A stretch of DNA of 64,000 nucleotides from Coffea arabica (GCF_036785885.1 NC_092324.1:21069001-21133000); one strand, 5' to 3'. Positions 32,477-45,344 are shown, numbered from the stretch's first letter. Numbers and translations: made by a program. The notes: generated by a model not told the origin, from the letters alone.

Positions 32477-35400
32477 TGTCGCGCCCCACTTTTTGATGGT
32501 GTGAGTAGTGTGTGGAATATGTATGTGAATGTGTGTGAAAATGAAAATAAAAGGCCGTGGGACTTGAAAATGCGACGATTTGGCCAAACAGAGTTCAAAA
32601 AGGGTTTTTTGCATGGAAAATGGAGTCGCCACTTGGTATAGAGTTAGGGTGTACCAAGTCACCCAAAAAATGATTTTTTGGAAAGAAAAGTAAACAAACC
32701 CTTTTTAAAGAACTTTTAGGTCTACGTAACCAAAGAAAGGGATCGGGGGTCACGTTTGATAAGGGAGAAGGCAAAGGCAAAGCCTAAGGCACTCCCTTAC
32801 CCTAGCCAAAGATAGTTGCGTGACTTAGCCCTTCTTTTCCTAATTTTTCTACCCAAAGTATGTGTTGCATGTTGGATATGACTAATGGATATGAAAAGGA
32901 AAGAAAAATGCAATCCTAAATCTAAAATGTCTCTTATGAGGCTTTTTGGTCCCAATCACATGAGTTGTGGTGGCCAATAAGGAAAGTCCTCATAGAGGTC
33001 GCGAATGATGCAAATGAAGACTCAAATATGAGTGCAAGTGTGAAAATGTAAGAAAACGTGCATGTGTGCAAATGTAAGACAAGTGCATGTGTGCAAATTG
33101 AGAAAATAAAGGTGTTTGTGTGCAAATGGATGAAAATATGATAGTAGATACATATAAGTGCAATTGGGTGCGATTTGTGAGATAGAAAATAAATAAGTGA
33201 TAGGAAAAAAAGAAGTGTGTGAACATGGCATGCGGGGTGAGAAAAATATAAGTAGTGAAAAAATGTAGATAAAAAATGAAAAAGTGATATGGTAAAATGG
33301 AGGTGCATGAACCTAGAGGAATGCATCAAGTCGGGTACGGGAATGACTCCTAATTTCACGACTTTAATTTTCCCTTTGACTAGAAGGAAGAACTAGCGTG
33401 CTAAGGCTATTTTTGTAGCCACACTCGCTCGTTTCCCTTATCGAAAGGGGACCCCTCAAGCAAATGTACCCTATAACTAGCATGAAGATGCAAAAGCCTA
33501 AAATGAAGGGGAAAGGGTTGGAGGGGCATGCCGAATGCTAGAAAACTAAGAAAAATGCATGAAATGTGGTGAAACATGCAAGTATGTACTAGCGAGAGAA
33601 ATCCCTAAGGGTCTAGCGTTGGACTAGCCCATATCTATGAATTCCTACTAGCGTTGGACTAGTGGAAAACGGGACAAAGAGCCACAACTAGCGTTGGACT
33701 AGTGTGGTGACGTGGATTCATCCAATACATTCATTTATGCCTATAGAAAACAAGTAGACATGCCAATCACTTATAAACACGTAGCACATAACACTTAGCA
33801 TGCTCGACTAAATGCAAGAGCCTAATAAAGCAAATTAACACGTAGCAACAAAAGCAAGCAATCAATCTAATGAACCTATTACACTTGCTAACTAAAACAA
33901 AAGGGGAAGGGGATAAATGGACAAAATGCTCTCCAAGCCCTATCTATTACAAGCCAAGAGGTGTACACATACCCCATAAAAGAATAACTTACTAAAAGCA
34001 AAAGGAAAATGAAATAAATGAAAGGAATTAAGGAAAGGCAAGGAAAGCAAAGTAGACATGCAATTGTCACTTAGCACGTTGGATCACATAGAGGAGAGAC
34101 AAAAAAGAAAGCGAAATCATACCTCCCCATTCATGATGTTAGTAAAGTAAACAAGACTCAACTGGGGCTAGAGTCACCAAAGAAAGGGATAACTTGGGCT
34201 AAAACCATCAAAGCAAAGAATTAATGCACCAATTTAGTGGTGAAATATAAATAAGCCAATTTGAGTCCACCAAATCGTCGAATCCTTCTTCAATTGCAAC
34301 TTAAAAATGATCAAATAATGCATAATTTCCAAGCAAAAGTGAAGCATTGATCAAATTTCTGAAGTAGAAAAATGACTAAGGACCCAATAGCAACCATTAA
34401 TCAATCAATCAGGGCCAATTGAAACACTTCAGGAACTTCAAGGGTCAAAAAAATAATGAAAAGGTCAAGTAATAGCTCAGATTGCAAGAGATTGGAATGT
34501 AATTGGGCCTTAGTAACATGAGAAGGAACATGTGGGACTGATTTGCAACTTTTGAAACTCTTTTCATGCAAATTTCATGCAACAAGGAAACACGTAAACA
34601 AGTTTCTGCAATAAAAAACTTTCGGCAGCTTAATGAAACTTCCTTCGAAAAAACCAACTAATAACACTAACTCTCAAACACCCCTTGACAGTTAAACATT
34701 TTTATTAACACAACCCCTTCATAAACAATAAACCATTAAAATGAAATGAATGACCAAATGATAAGCAAATATTGCGGCAGAAAATAAAACTTGCTGGAAA
34801 TTTCATTTCCAAACACAGATTCCCATCCAAATGCACAACTTTGATCTAAACTTTATCCACCAGACATCAAAATGAAAAACTAAGCAACCAAATCAAGAAC
34901 TTTCGCATCTAAATAGGCTAAAAAACTTAGCAAGATATTATGCACAATTCTGGAAAAACATGCAAACATTTGATGTTCAAAAGCTGCTGCAACTGAAAGA
35001 GAGGTCTGCTGCATTTCCGTTTACAAATGGACTCTAGACAGCTTTGAGTATAGCCATTTCACCTGTCCAACTTTCAATTTAACCAGCAAAGCAAATAAAC
35101 TCCTCACCCAACAAACCAAACATTGAAGGAAATCATGCAAATTCTGAACAAACTTTCAGGCAGACTTTATGTAAATGCTAGGAAAAAACTTTGCTGCCAC
35201 AACCCGAGAGGACTTGTTTCTGGGTTATTCGAATGCAATCCCTTCCATCTAAACATTGCTAACAACTCAACCAACAACAGCTTGGGCCAAAATAACAAGC
35301 TCACCGAGCATTCTCTCTACTTTGTGACTCCAAAAACTGAAAATTTCATAGAAGGGAAAAAAGACATGCGAAATCTGGAAATTTCTGCAACTTTCAACCA

Positions 35401-37026
35401 TGGCATTCTTCCATTTCATCACGCAAACAAGTCCAACGAATATCAAAATTTTTCGAGTCAAAGCGAACGAACAAAACAAGTCTCAATCATCATCTAAACC
35501 AAATAGTACGTTTTGTTGCAGGATTAAAGCAGAAAGTTTGAATTGACCGACAGGAAAAAAAAACGCAGCAAGGTTCCTCTGCAATTTTCTTATCCACCAA
35601 ACCCCAAAGCCAAGACATTATTAACGCTGCCCATATGCAACAGCCTCTACCCAAAAGACCCAGACCGAAATCATATGAGTAAACAGGATGCCCAGGACGA
35701 CACTTGCAACCTACGGGCCACCCTCATTCAGTTTTCACAGAAAAATACGAAAGCTAACAGCTTTTTGGTTGCAAAACTTCCAATCAAACACTTCAAAGCG
35801 CCACTACTGGAGTTGTAATCCACTCCCTAAGTTATGACCAAACAAACAGCAGATTCTAACTCACAAAACGAGAGGACAGATTCTTGATGAACATGGAAAA
35901 GGAGGGGGGAAAGATAAACAATGAAGAACAGTAAAATTTCCACAAGCAGAGTCACGGAATACATGCTTTGAAAGCTTAAAGGATCTACAGCTACAACGGA
36001 ACTGGAACTTAAAGGAAAGAATAGCTTACAATGCTCGTGTTTTCTCTTGATGAAGACCCGCGACTGTTGACGGCGTGGAGGTTAGCAGTTTCAGGGGCTC
36101 TCTTCAAACTGCTGGCTTCCTTTTCCACTCTCAGCTCTCGGTTTTGCTCTGCTTCCTTTCGGCCCTTTTTCCCTCAAACTCAGCCGTCAGTCCTCAGCCC
36201 TCTCTTTCTGTTCCCAGACTTTTCCTTTCTCCCAGCTCTCCCCGATGAAATCCCGTAGCTTTCTGCTTTTCCTACGCCGTCCACCAAAAAATCCTCCTAG
36301 CCTTTTGTTTCTTTCTACAGCCGTCAACTGCCTTCCTCTAGATCCCTTCCGTCCTCCCTCAAAAACCTCACGGCTGAAACCCTTTCTTTCTACTCTCTCT
36401 TTTCCAGTTCTCCACACCGAAACCCCCAGCCTTTCTTTTCCCTTTGATGTTTTTCTATCTCCCCCCGATCCCCCCCCTCTTTTAGATTTTCAGCCGTCAT
36501 ATCTCTCCGTATGCTCCCCTCTGTTGCGGCTGCTATTCTTCTTGTATTTATACCAGACAAACCCTCACCTCAAGGGTGAGGATGGAAGAGGAGATTTCTC
36601 TCCAACCCAGGCCATCCGATGGCCATCAAAATGGTATCGTTTTCACGCTGCTGCATGCGGCTATATTTCCCCTTTTTTTTTTAAGTAATTTAACAAAATG
36701 ATAATAAAATAAAAAAATAAGTAAAAAAAAACAACAATTTAAGTAAATCATTTAACAACAATTTAAATCATTTTTCATTTTCATCATTTTTCTTTTTTTT
36801 TTCAAGAAAACATTGAATTAAAAAAAAACGACTAAATCATATTTTTTGAATGCTTTTCCTTTTTTCTTTTTCTTTTTCCTCTTTTTTTTCCTTTTTCGAG
36901 AAATTCTATGCTAAAAACTTACAAATAAAAAACTAAAAAAAACTAAAAGTAAATAAAAACTAACACGACAAATAAAAATAAAAAATAAATAGTAAATGAA
37001 ATTACTCTAAAAATTTGGTGTCTACA
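32477..37026 (+). mobile_element. 4.55-kb solo LTR with target-site duplication
   Basis: 4,550 bp bounded by TGTCGCGCCCCAC and GGTGTCTACA (TG...CA) and flanked by the 5-bp duplication ATATG (32472-32476 and 37027-37031). There is no second LTR copy, primer site, polypurine tract or gag-pol inside, so it is a solo LTR left by recombination or a non-coding element shaped like one. The interior holds degenerate 'gtgtgcaaatg' repeats (about 33000-33140), three exact CTAGCGTTGGACTAG motifs (33613, 33648, 33688), a C/T-rich promoter-like tract, and a TATA motif at 36545. The great length fits Ty3/gypsy lineages with long LTRs, such as Tat/Ogre; that assignment is inference. It inserted into the Tekay-type remnant. 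Confidence 0.82.
36545..36552 (+). promoter_or_regulatory. TATA-like motif of the complete solo LTR
   Basis: TATTTATA, 4.07 kb into the 4.55-kb LTR and after a pyrimidine-rich stretch. It corresponds to the motif at 677-684 and implies plus-strand transcription toward the Copia fragment. Confidence 0.4.
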
Positions 37027-37031
37027 ATATG

Positions 37032-37206
37032 CTCTCTAAACAACAAGGAATACAACTGAACCATGCAAACCCTAACTCAAAATCCACCAAAAATCATCAA
37101 AACTACTTAGATAACTATCATTAGCCAAGAATTTAAGTTGCTATACAAACTTAAACAAGCTTAAGGGAAAGCAAAATGGAAAAACCAGCCTTAGTACCTT
37201 GCCAAA
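37032..37206 (-). repeat. Tekay-type LTR remnant, right part beyond the solo LTR
   Basis: Continues the remnant at 30837-32476 once the solo LTR and one ATATG are removed. It ends at about 37203-37218, where Copia reverse-transcriptase sequence begins mid-domain. It is the second view of the composite junction also seen near 1339. Confidence 0.5.
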
Positions 37207-37860
37207 GATGCTTTCAAGAGCAAAATCAATTAGAATGTTTCTCACATTTGCATGTTTCAAGGACTTCAAATTATTCCAAATGGATGTTAAAAGTGCTTTC
37301 TTAAATGGATTTATTGATCAAGAGGTTTATGTTGACCAACCTCCCGATTTTGAAAATGAGACATATCCAAATCATGCTTTTAAACTTTCAAAAGTTTTGT
37401 ATGGGTTAAAGCAAGTTCCAAGAGTTTGGTATGAACGTTTAATTGGTTTTTTGGTTGAGAATGGTTTTAAAAAAGGTATTGTGGATACCACTCTTTTCAC
37501 TAAACAAAGCTTCAATGATCTTCTAATTGTGCAAATATATGTGGATGATATTATTTTCGGTGCTACTAATGAGTGTATATGCAAGAATTTTTCCACTACT
37601 ACGCAAAATGAGTTTGAGATGAGTATGATGGGAGAGTTAAATTTCTTCCTTGAGCTCCAAGTGGTTCAAACTCAAGAGTGTACATTCATTAATCAAGCAA
37701 AGTATAAAAAAGAATTTCTCAAAAGATTCGGAATGGAGGATTCGAAGCAAGTTGGAATGCATATGTGTACATCCACCAAACTTGACAAAGACAAATAAGG
37801 TATGAAGGTTGATGAGAAGAAATATAGAGGTATGATTGGAAGCTTACTTTATTTAACCGC
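37207..37860 (+). pseudogene. Copia (SIRE-type) reverse transcriptase fragment (second copy)
   Basis: Same content as 1339-1992: QMDVKSAFLNG, the YVDDIIFG catalytic box, an in-frame TAA at 37796-37798, and interruption inside LYLTAS by the second Tekay copy. The missing 5' half shows that the truncation predates, or coincides with, formation of the 35.9-kb unit. Confidence 0.85.
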
Positions 37861-37865
37861 AAGTA

Positions 37866-39785
37866 TGTGACAGCCCCACCTTCCCCTAAGGCGAACCAAA
37901 GGGGTTAGCGGACTACCTGCCCAACTCTCGCCAGGACTAACGGTTCAGTTCAAAGCGATCTAATACGTTCCAGAACTTACAAACGCGCGTAAACAAATCA
38001 AAATCACAAAAATAAAAAAAATGAAACCGGAGTCGGCCATGAATAGTAACCGACACGTCAAAATCCAACCAAACATCAAACAAATATTTACATGTTGAAA
38101 TTAAGCATATACAATCCCAAGTGGCATACAAAAGTTATTCAAAAGTGGATACATGTACGGTTTGCCAAATCAAAAGAGAAACGGACCCAAAAGTACATTT
38201 AGGGTTTCAATCAAGGAGCTATACAAAAGATATGTCCATCTAGCTCAATTCGGCAACCAACTATCAAATCCAGTCCAAAAGTATTTATTTTCCTGTAAGG
38301 AAAACAAAAGGGAATAGAGTGAGCTTACGCCCAGTGAGATAATACCACTCAAGCAGCAAAGTTCACATAAGCATCAAGCTTTTCATTTCAATTCATCAAA
38401 AGTAAGCAAAGGCACACATCAATAGTGGTGATAAAAGGATACGGGCGGCTCTCAAGACCCCTTTTCCTCGTTTGCATTCTTGATCGGATCTCATTGACCC
38501 TCCGTCAATGTTTAAGAGTAACCAACCGTAGGCTCCACTTTACTTCCATTCCTTCCACCCAACATACCCCTACCGGGCCCGAACTCCAAACAGTAGAAAT
38601 TTGGTAATACTCGAGTATACCGGAATCAAGAGTCTCACTACTACAAGATTCCATATAACAGTCCCCACGGCTCATCAATTTTCACGACCAAGCCCTCGCC
38701 GGCTCGATCCAATCGACTACCAATGGGGTTGAGCTCAGTCGTATCAGTAATGGTCGTTGGATACTCGTCCAAGCGACACCAAATTCATGAACCAATTCAG
38801 TATTTCATGTATCATTCAATCATTGCAGTAAAACAGTAGACAGTCATATGAGGTACTGTGCCGGGCAGAATGTAGGACATGAAACCCTAGTTTTCCAATT
38901 TTCCTTCCAAAACAGAAATTTCCTGCAATTAACTACTTTTTCCGCCTTCTAGCTTCCTTAAATATCATTTCCAATCATCATACATGACCACATAATAATA
39001 ATCATATGAAAACAGAAAAATCACCAATAATTATAAAACTTCACCAATTCAACCAATATCAAGATATAATCCATAAAATTACATCTTAAACTATCACCAA
39101 TCATGAATTAAACATCATTAGATGGAGGAGAGGGGTTCCTTCGCAACTCACCTTAGCAACACAAGAGAGAGAGCAACTAGTCACCTTAGCTTTCCAAACA
39201 ACTTCACCAATCACCTCACCAACACTAAGTGAAGAGGTTTTATGGAACAAAAGCAAGTTTAAGTGGTTGTTTTGATGGATTTGAGCTAAATGGAAGCAAG
39301 AACTTGGTGAGTTTTCTTTCTTTCTTTCTTGGAGAGGGCCGGCTTCAAGGAGCTAATTTTTGAGTGATTTTTTGTCAATTTTTGAGTTATTTTAACCAAA
39401 TGGTAAAAGGGTGAATAGTGTTCAAAAAGTGAAAACTAATCATATGGTGACACTTGTCACCCTAGTTAATGCATCCATATCTCTTTGTTCCCTCTCACAT
39501 CAATCCACTTGGTAACTTCTAATTATCTCTTAGCACCCGATAATTTAAACCCAGTATCCGAAACTTAACCTAGTTGGCCGAATTTTTCCGAACTTTTCGC
39601 CTTAGTGGGTCCCACGTCCGGTATACGCTCTTAATTTCTTAAAACCTAACTAATACTAGAAAACTCACCTAAAAACTATATTTACTCATAAAAATTATCT
39701 AGACTTTTTGAATAAAGAAAATGCAGAAAACATGCCAGTAACCCGAATAAAACCTAGAAACTGGGAAAAATTACGGGTTCTCACA
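37866..39785 (-). repeat. Tekay 3' LTR with internal deletion (second copy)
   Basis: 1,920 bp. The single TATGAG at the deletion site lies at 38847-38852. It corresponds to 1998-3917. Confidence 0.93.
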
Positions 39786-39798
39786 CTCTCTCCCCCTT
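39786..39798 (-). other. Tekay polypurine tract (second copy)
   Basis: AAGGGGGAGAGAG on the minus strand, abutting the 3' LTR. Confidence 0.85.
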
Positions 39799-39828
39799 AA
39801 AAGAATTTCGCCCTCGAAATTTCTCACC

Positions 39829-40842
39829 TTAACTCACGAAAAGTTCAGGGTATTTCTTTCGCATTTCTTCTTCCACTTCCCAGGTAGCTTCCTCTACCCC
39901 ATGGTTTCTCCACAGTATCTTAACCAACGGAATCTGCTTGTTTCTTAGCTCTTTGACTTTTCGGTCAAGCACTTGGACAGGTTTCTCTTCGTAAGCTAGC
40001 GATTCGTCTACGTCGATCTCCTCTGGTTGTAAGATATGGGATGGGTCGGGATAGTACTTCTTGAACATCGAGACGTGGAAAACGTCGTGAATTCTCGAGA
40101 GACTTGACGGCAGCTCTAGCCTATATGCTACCGCACCTATCCTCTGCAGGATCTTGTAAGGTCTGACGAACCTCGGTTGCAGCTTCTTTCCTTTGCCTGC
40201 TGTGACACTCCGTAAGGGTGTGATCTTGAGAAACACATGGTCTCCAACTTCAAATTCCAAGTCTTTTCTTCGATTATCTGCGTAGCTCTTTTGTCGGCTT
40301 TGAGCTGTTTGGAGTCGTTGCCGTATCAACTTGACCTTTTCTCGAGCCTCTTCCATCCATGGAATAGTGGTTGGATCTAAGGCCTTTCTCTCACCAACTT
40401 CGTCCCAGTAGATTGGTGATCGGCATTTTCGTCCATATAGTGCCTCGTATGGAGCCATTTGAATCGGTGAATGGTAGCTGTTGTTGTACGCAAACTCTAC
40501 TAAGGTCATGTGTTAACCCCAGTTGCCTCCAAAATCCAGAATGCAAGTTCGTAGCATGTCCTCGAGAGTTTGGATGGTTCGCTCTGATTGTCCATCCGTC
40601 TGAGGGTGATAGGTCGTGCTCAAGTTGAGTTTCGTCCATAGCGTTTCCTGGAATTTCTGCCAAAACCTAGATACGAAACGTGGATCTCGATCGGAGACGA
40701 TACTGACTGGAATGCCGTGTAGCCTTACAATCTCGTCCATGTACAGTTGGGCCAACTTGTCCATGGAATACTTCATGTTTACCGGCAGGAAGTGAGCCGA
40801 TTTGGTTAACCGGTCGACGATTACCCAAACGGCATCGTGTCC
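39829..40842 (-). pseudogene. Tekay integrase core and chromodomain (second copy)
   Basis: Integrase core with VSDRDPRF and [10 protein letters not shown], an in-frame TAA at 40513-40515, then the GPY/F-like region and a C-terminal chromodomain (ATWEVEEEM), ending at 39829. It carries the same lesions as 3961-4974. Confidence 0.9.
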
Positions 40843-42777
40843 TCATTGCGTTCGTGGTAAACCTGAAACAAAGTCCATTGTGATGTTCTCCCACTTCCAT
40901 TCGGGTATCTCAAGGGGTTGTAACAAGCCCGATGGTTTTTGATGCTCTGCTTTAACCTGTTGGCAAACGAGACATTTTTGCACGTACAGAGCGATTTTCT
41001 TCTTCATATTATCCCACCAATAGGTTCCTTTCAGGTCCTGATACATCTTACTACTACCCGGATGGATTGTATACTTGGATCGATGGGCTTCCTCTAGAAT
41101 CTCCGTTTTCAACGCTTCATCCTTCGGCACCACTATTCGGTTTCGGTATTTTAAAATACCCTCAGGACTGAAATTGAAATCAGTCGTTTCCCCTTTTTCC
41201 ACTTTCTCTCCCCACTTCCGTACCATAGCATCCTCTTTTTGCGCTTCTTTAATCCGCTCCAAGAGGGTAGAGGTTACCTTAATGTTACCAAAAATCACTT
41301 TATGACTCCCAAGGTAGGGTTTCCACTCGCAAACCGACTCGAGCAAATTCCACTCTTTAATCATTAACCCTGCTACTTGCGCCTTGCGACTCAAAGCATC
41401 GGCCACTACGTTCGCCTTTCCTGGATGGTAGTTGATGGTACAGTCGTAATCCTCCAAAAATTCCATCCACCGTCGCTGCCTCATGTTTAATTCCTTCTGT
41501 GAGAAGAGGTACCTAAGGCTTTTGTGATCGGAGTAAACCTCGAAGGTTACCCCATATAAGTAGTGTCTCCACTTTTTAAGAGCGAAAACTACAGCAGCTA
41601 GCTCCAGATCATGCGTTGGGTAATTCTGCTCGTGAAGTTTCAACTTCCTAGAGGCAAAGGAGATCACATTACGGTTCTGCATTAACACGCAACCCAGGCC
41701 TTCTCGTGACGCGTCAGTATACACAGCAAATCCGTCCACTCCGTTTGGCAAGACGAGCACTGGAGCCATGGTCAACCTTTTCTTTAGTTCTTGAAAACTC
41801 GTCTCACATCGGGCATTCCATACGAACCGACCATGTTTCTTCGTCAGGTCAGTTAAAGGTCCTGCTAGTTTGGAGAAGTCTTTAATAAAACGTCGGTAAT
41901 ACCCAGCCAGCCCTAGAAAGCTGCGGACCTCGGTGGGATTTTCTGGCCTCTTCCAATTAGTCACAGCCTCTACTTTCGCCGGGTCAACTGAAATACCCTC
42001 TCGAGAAATTACGTGTCCCAGAAAAGAAATTTTCTCCAGCCAAAATTCACACTTGCTGAACTTAGCGTACAGTTGATGGTCTCTTAGGGTTTGTAAGACA
42101 ACCCTCAAGTGCTGCTCATGCTCTTCACGTGTCTTGGAATAGACCAGAATGTCGTCGATGAAGACTACGACAAATCGATCCAGGTAGGGCTTAAAAATCC
42201 TATGCATTAAATCCATGAAGGCGGCAGGAGCATTGGTTAATCCCAAGGGCATAACTGCGAACTCGTAATGCACATATCTCGAGTTGAAGGCGGTTTTCGG
42301 AATATCTTCCTTCCTGATTAATAACTGGTAATACCCTTGGCGGAGATCCAGTTTCGAGAAGACCACCGCTCCCTGCAACTGGTCAAACAACTCATCTATG
42401 TGGGGCAGTGGATACTTATTCTTAACCGTAATATTATTCAGGCCCCGATAATCGATACACATCCTCAAACCACCGTCATTTTTCTTCACAAACAGTACAG
42501 GAGCTCCCCAAGGAGACCCACTCTCTTGAATGAATCCCCGCTCCAGAAGGTCCTGTAATTGCAACTTTAGCTCCTTGAGCTCTGCAGGGGCCATTCGGTA
42601 TGGTGTTTTTGAGATGGGTGAAGTTCCAGGTAGCAGGTCTATCTTGAATTCTATCTCTCTTTCCGGAGGTAGGGCTACTAACTCATCAGGAAATACATCC
42701 GAAAATTCCTTTACTATGGCCAGGTCCTCCACTTTTAACTTCTCCGAGGGGGTGTTAATCAGAAAGGCTAAAAATCC
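40843..42777 (-). pseudogene. Tekay RT, RNase H and integrase N-terminus (second copy)
   Basis: RT with FIDDIL, RNase H with YTDAS and VADALSRK, and the HHCC finger of integrase, open from 42732 to a TGA at 40843-40845. It is separated from the protease frame by a TAA at 42778-42780. Catalytic residues of RT and RNase H are intact. Confidence 0.93.
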
Positions 42778-43614
42778 TTATTCCCCTCTATTTAGCAGTT
42801 TCCTAGCCCGAATGCCCGAAATCAAAGCAGATGAGGCTAACCTACCCCTTATATCCAACCTTAAGGTTGCCTCACCCGGAATACGGAATTCTACCACTTT
42901 CGTTTTACAATCCAGTTGGGCATTATACTTGGCTAGCCAGTCCATACCCAAAATCACATCATACCCCTTAATGACCAAGCTTATCAAGTCCCCTAACAAT
43001 CTCTTCTCTCCTACCCACACTTCACAATCCCTATAAACCATACTAGTAACCAAACGTTGATTCCCCGTAGGTGTACTAACTTCTAGGTCGTATGGTAAAC
43101 TAGCAGGTTTTATATCGATGCCACACATGAAATCAGGGTTAACAAAGGAATGAGTGGCACCAGAATCAATTAAAACTTTGGCAAAACGGTGAAAAATAGG
43201 GATCGTACCTTCTACGACCTCTGAGGAATCTGGGACCTGTTGGGGCTCTAACGAATACACTCTAGCTGGCACCTTAGGTTTGGACCCATCTCCCTTAGCT
43301 GGTCCAGCATTGGTCCTCGACGGTGGTTGACTCCCTTTTCCGTCTTGTTTTAGGACTGGGCAAGTAGCCAACTGGTGGTTTGCGCTTCCACATCGCAGAC
43401 ATTTGCCCTCCTTCCTCCAGCAGTTATCTTCCATGTGGTTTGGCTTCCCACAATACCCACAGGGACCGCGAGGTGCAGAAGCTGAGCCTCCCTGAAAATT
43501 TCCTCTTTGGCCTCGCCCAGCTTGGCCACCCCTAGACGGAGTCCCTCTGCCTGTACCCGACTGTCGTCCACCTCCCATTCCTCGTCCAAACTTGGAGGGG
43601 GTACTCTTCTCACC
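42778..43614 (-). pseudogene. Tekay zinc knuckles and protease (second copy)
   Basis: Two CCHC knuckles and a DSGATHSF aspartic protease between in-frame stops at 43615-43617 and 42778-42780. It corresponds to 6910-7746. Confidence 0.9.
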
Positions 43615-44416
43615 CTATCCTGAACTACTCCCAGGAAAACCCCGCTTCTTTGCCTGGAAGTTCCGGACTTGCAATCTAGCACTCTATACTCGTTGGGCCT
43701 TTTCCACGACCTCGCCAAAAGCATTGATTTGAGCCACTACGAGGTCCTTCTGGATTTCGTCATTCAAGCCTTGGATAAAGTGCCTGATCCGCCGTTGCTC
43801 GTTCATGATCAGCTCAGGCGCAAATTTGGACAGGCGGGTAAATTGACTCTCGTATTCCGCCACAGATTGAGTCCCTTGGCGGAGTCGGATGAACTCATCT
43901 TCCTTCCTCTCCTGAACTAGAGGAGGGAAAAATTTCGCGTTGAATTCTCTTATGAAATTCACCCAAGTCCTGGGCGTTTGTTCTCGTTCCCATTTTTGCC
44001 GTATTACGTTCCACCAGGAACGGGCCGCCCCTTCCAACTGGAAAACGGCAAAAGTCACCTGCCGTTCTTCGGTGTAGTGCAAGGCCGTAAAAATATCGAC
44101 CATCTTCTCGAGCCACCTTTCGGCGACATCCGAAATCGGGCCCCCCAAGGAACTTGGGTGGAGCAAACTTTTGAAATCGTTCGAGAGCTCTGTCTTCGCT
44201 CACGACGTGGTTGCCAGGGTTTCCAGGATTAGGATTTGGGTTTTGGCCCTGTTGCTGCACCACTTGTGCCAGCAAATTGGTCATTTGCTGCATAGCGGCA
44301 GCGATTTGCACGTTGGGGTCAGGATTAGGTCCAGATGAGGGTTCCCTAATACCCCTGTCCGGTGTGGGTTGTCTATTTCCGCGCCCACGTCCCCGTCCAC
44401 TCCGTATACCTTCCAT
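43615..44416 (-). pseudogene. Tekay gag capsid region, frameshifted (second copy)
   Basis: Starts at ATG 44414-44416, shifts frame near 44123-44143, and carries a TAG at 43684-43686. The capsid signature VTFAVFQLEGAARSWW is readable. It corresponds to 7747-8548. Confidence 0.9.
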
Positions 44417-44720
44417 GAAGTCTACTTGGTCTAGGCAAATGTACTAAACCAATATAATATCAATGCATGTAAGTAAAACCCAAAAACTTTTCCAATAACA
44501 TATATATACATTCCAAACAAGGCAATAACACACATATCAACAACCAGTCAAGTCAAGTACAGTCAAGTCAAGTACAAACATGGACAATCCACGAGGGAAA
44601 GGCCCCATCAAAAGAAATATACACGTAGCTAAGCCAAACATACCAAACGGCTAGCTTAGGCTCTTTCCATATCCCTATATACAAGAAACAAAACTATCCC
44701 AAAAACCTAGGAGTCGAGAC

Positions 44721-45243
44721 CTAGTCCGTTGATGGGCTAGTAGACCCACCCGACGGGGTGGATCCAACCCCAGCCTCGGGCCCCGCACACGAGTCCTCGT
44801 CACTCACGCCCTCGACCACGTCGGCGCAGAGGTTCAGGATCGATGCGGCTCGAACCTTAACCTTTCGAGCTCGCTTAGACTCGCACTCACGAACGTCCCT
44901 AAGTTGAGTGCAGAGGTCATCAACCCTATCCTCTACCTCAAGCACGTCATACTCCAACCCCTTAATGCGCTCGGCCTGTTTCTCATTGGCCGCCCTAAGC
45001 TGGTTCACCTCGGCCTCAAGCCTAGCCTTATCTTCGGCCAACTCCTTACGCTCCTCGGCCACGGCCAACACCAGAGCGTTAGGGTAAGCGTACTTGTGTC
45101 GACACTCGCAACGTCGGAGGCGGTTAGCCGGGCTCCAACGCACAATAGCCCCTCTGGGCCGGATCTGGTACGGAATCACCGGAAGCACCCCACGGGGTAG
45201 CTCTCCAGTAGGGGGACTATTAGGCTCACCATGACCGTCTATC
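44721..45243 (-). CDS. Coiled-coil open frame upstream of Tekay gag (second copy)
   Basis: Same unrecognised frame as 8853-9375: no ATG, GTG at 45186-45188, candidate 3' splice site at 45243, a charged coiled coil (AEDKARLEAEVNQLRAANE), a basic patch and a Ser/Pro/Thr tail. In contrast to gag-pol it has no internal stop. Confidence 0.5.
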
Positions 45244-45344
45244 CTACATCAAAAGAAGAAATAAGTATAATAAGCTTAAATGACGTAACCAAAATAATCC
45301 TCAAATCAAGCATTTCTAATACACCCAGGCCAATTCAAACCTAG

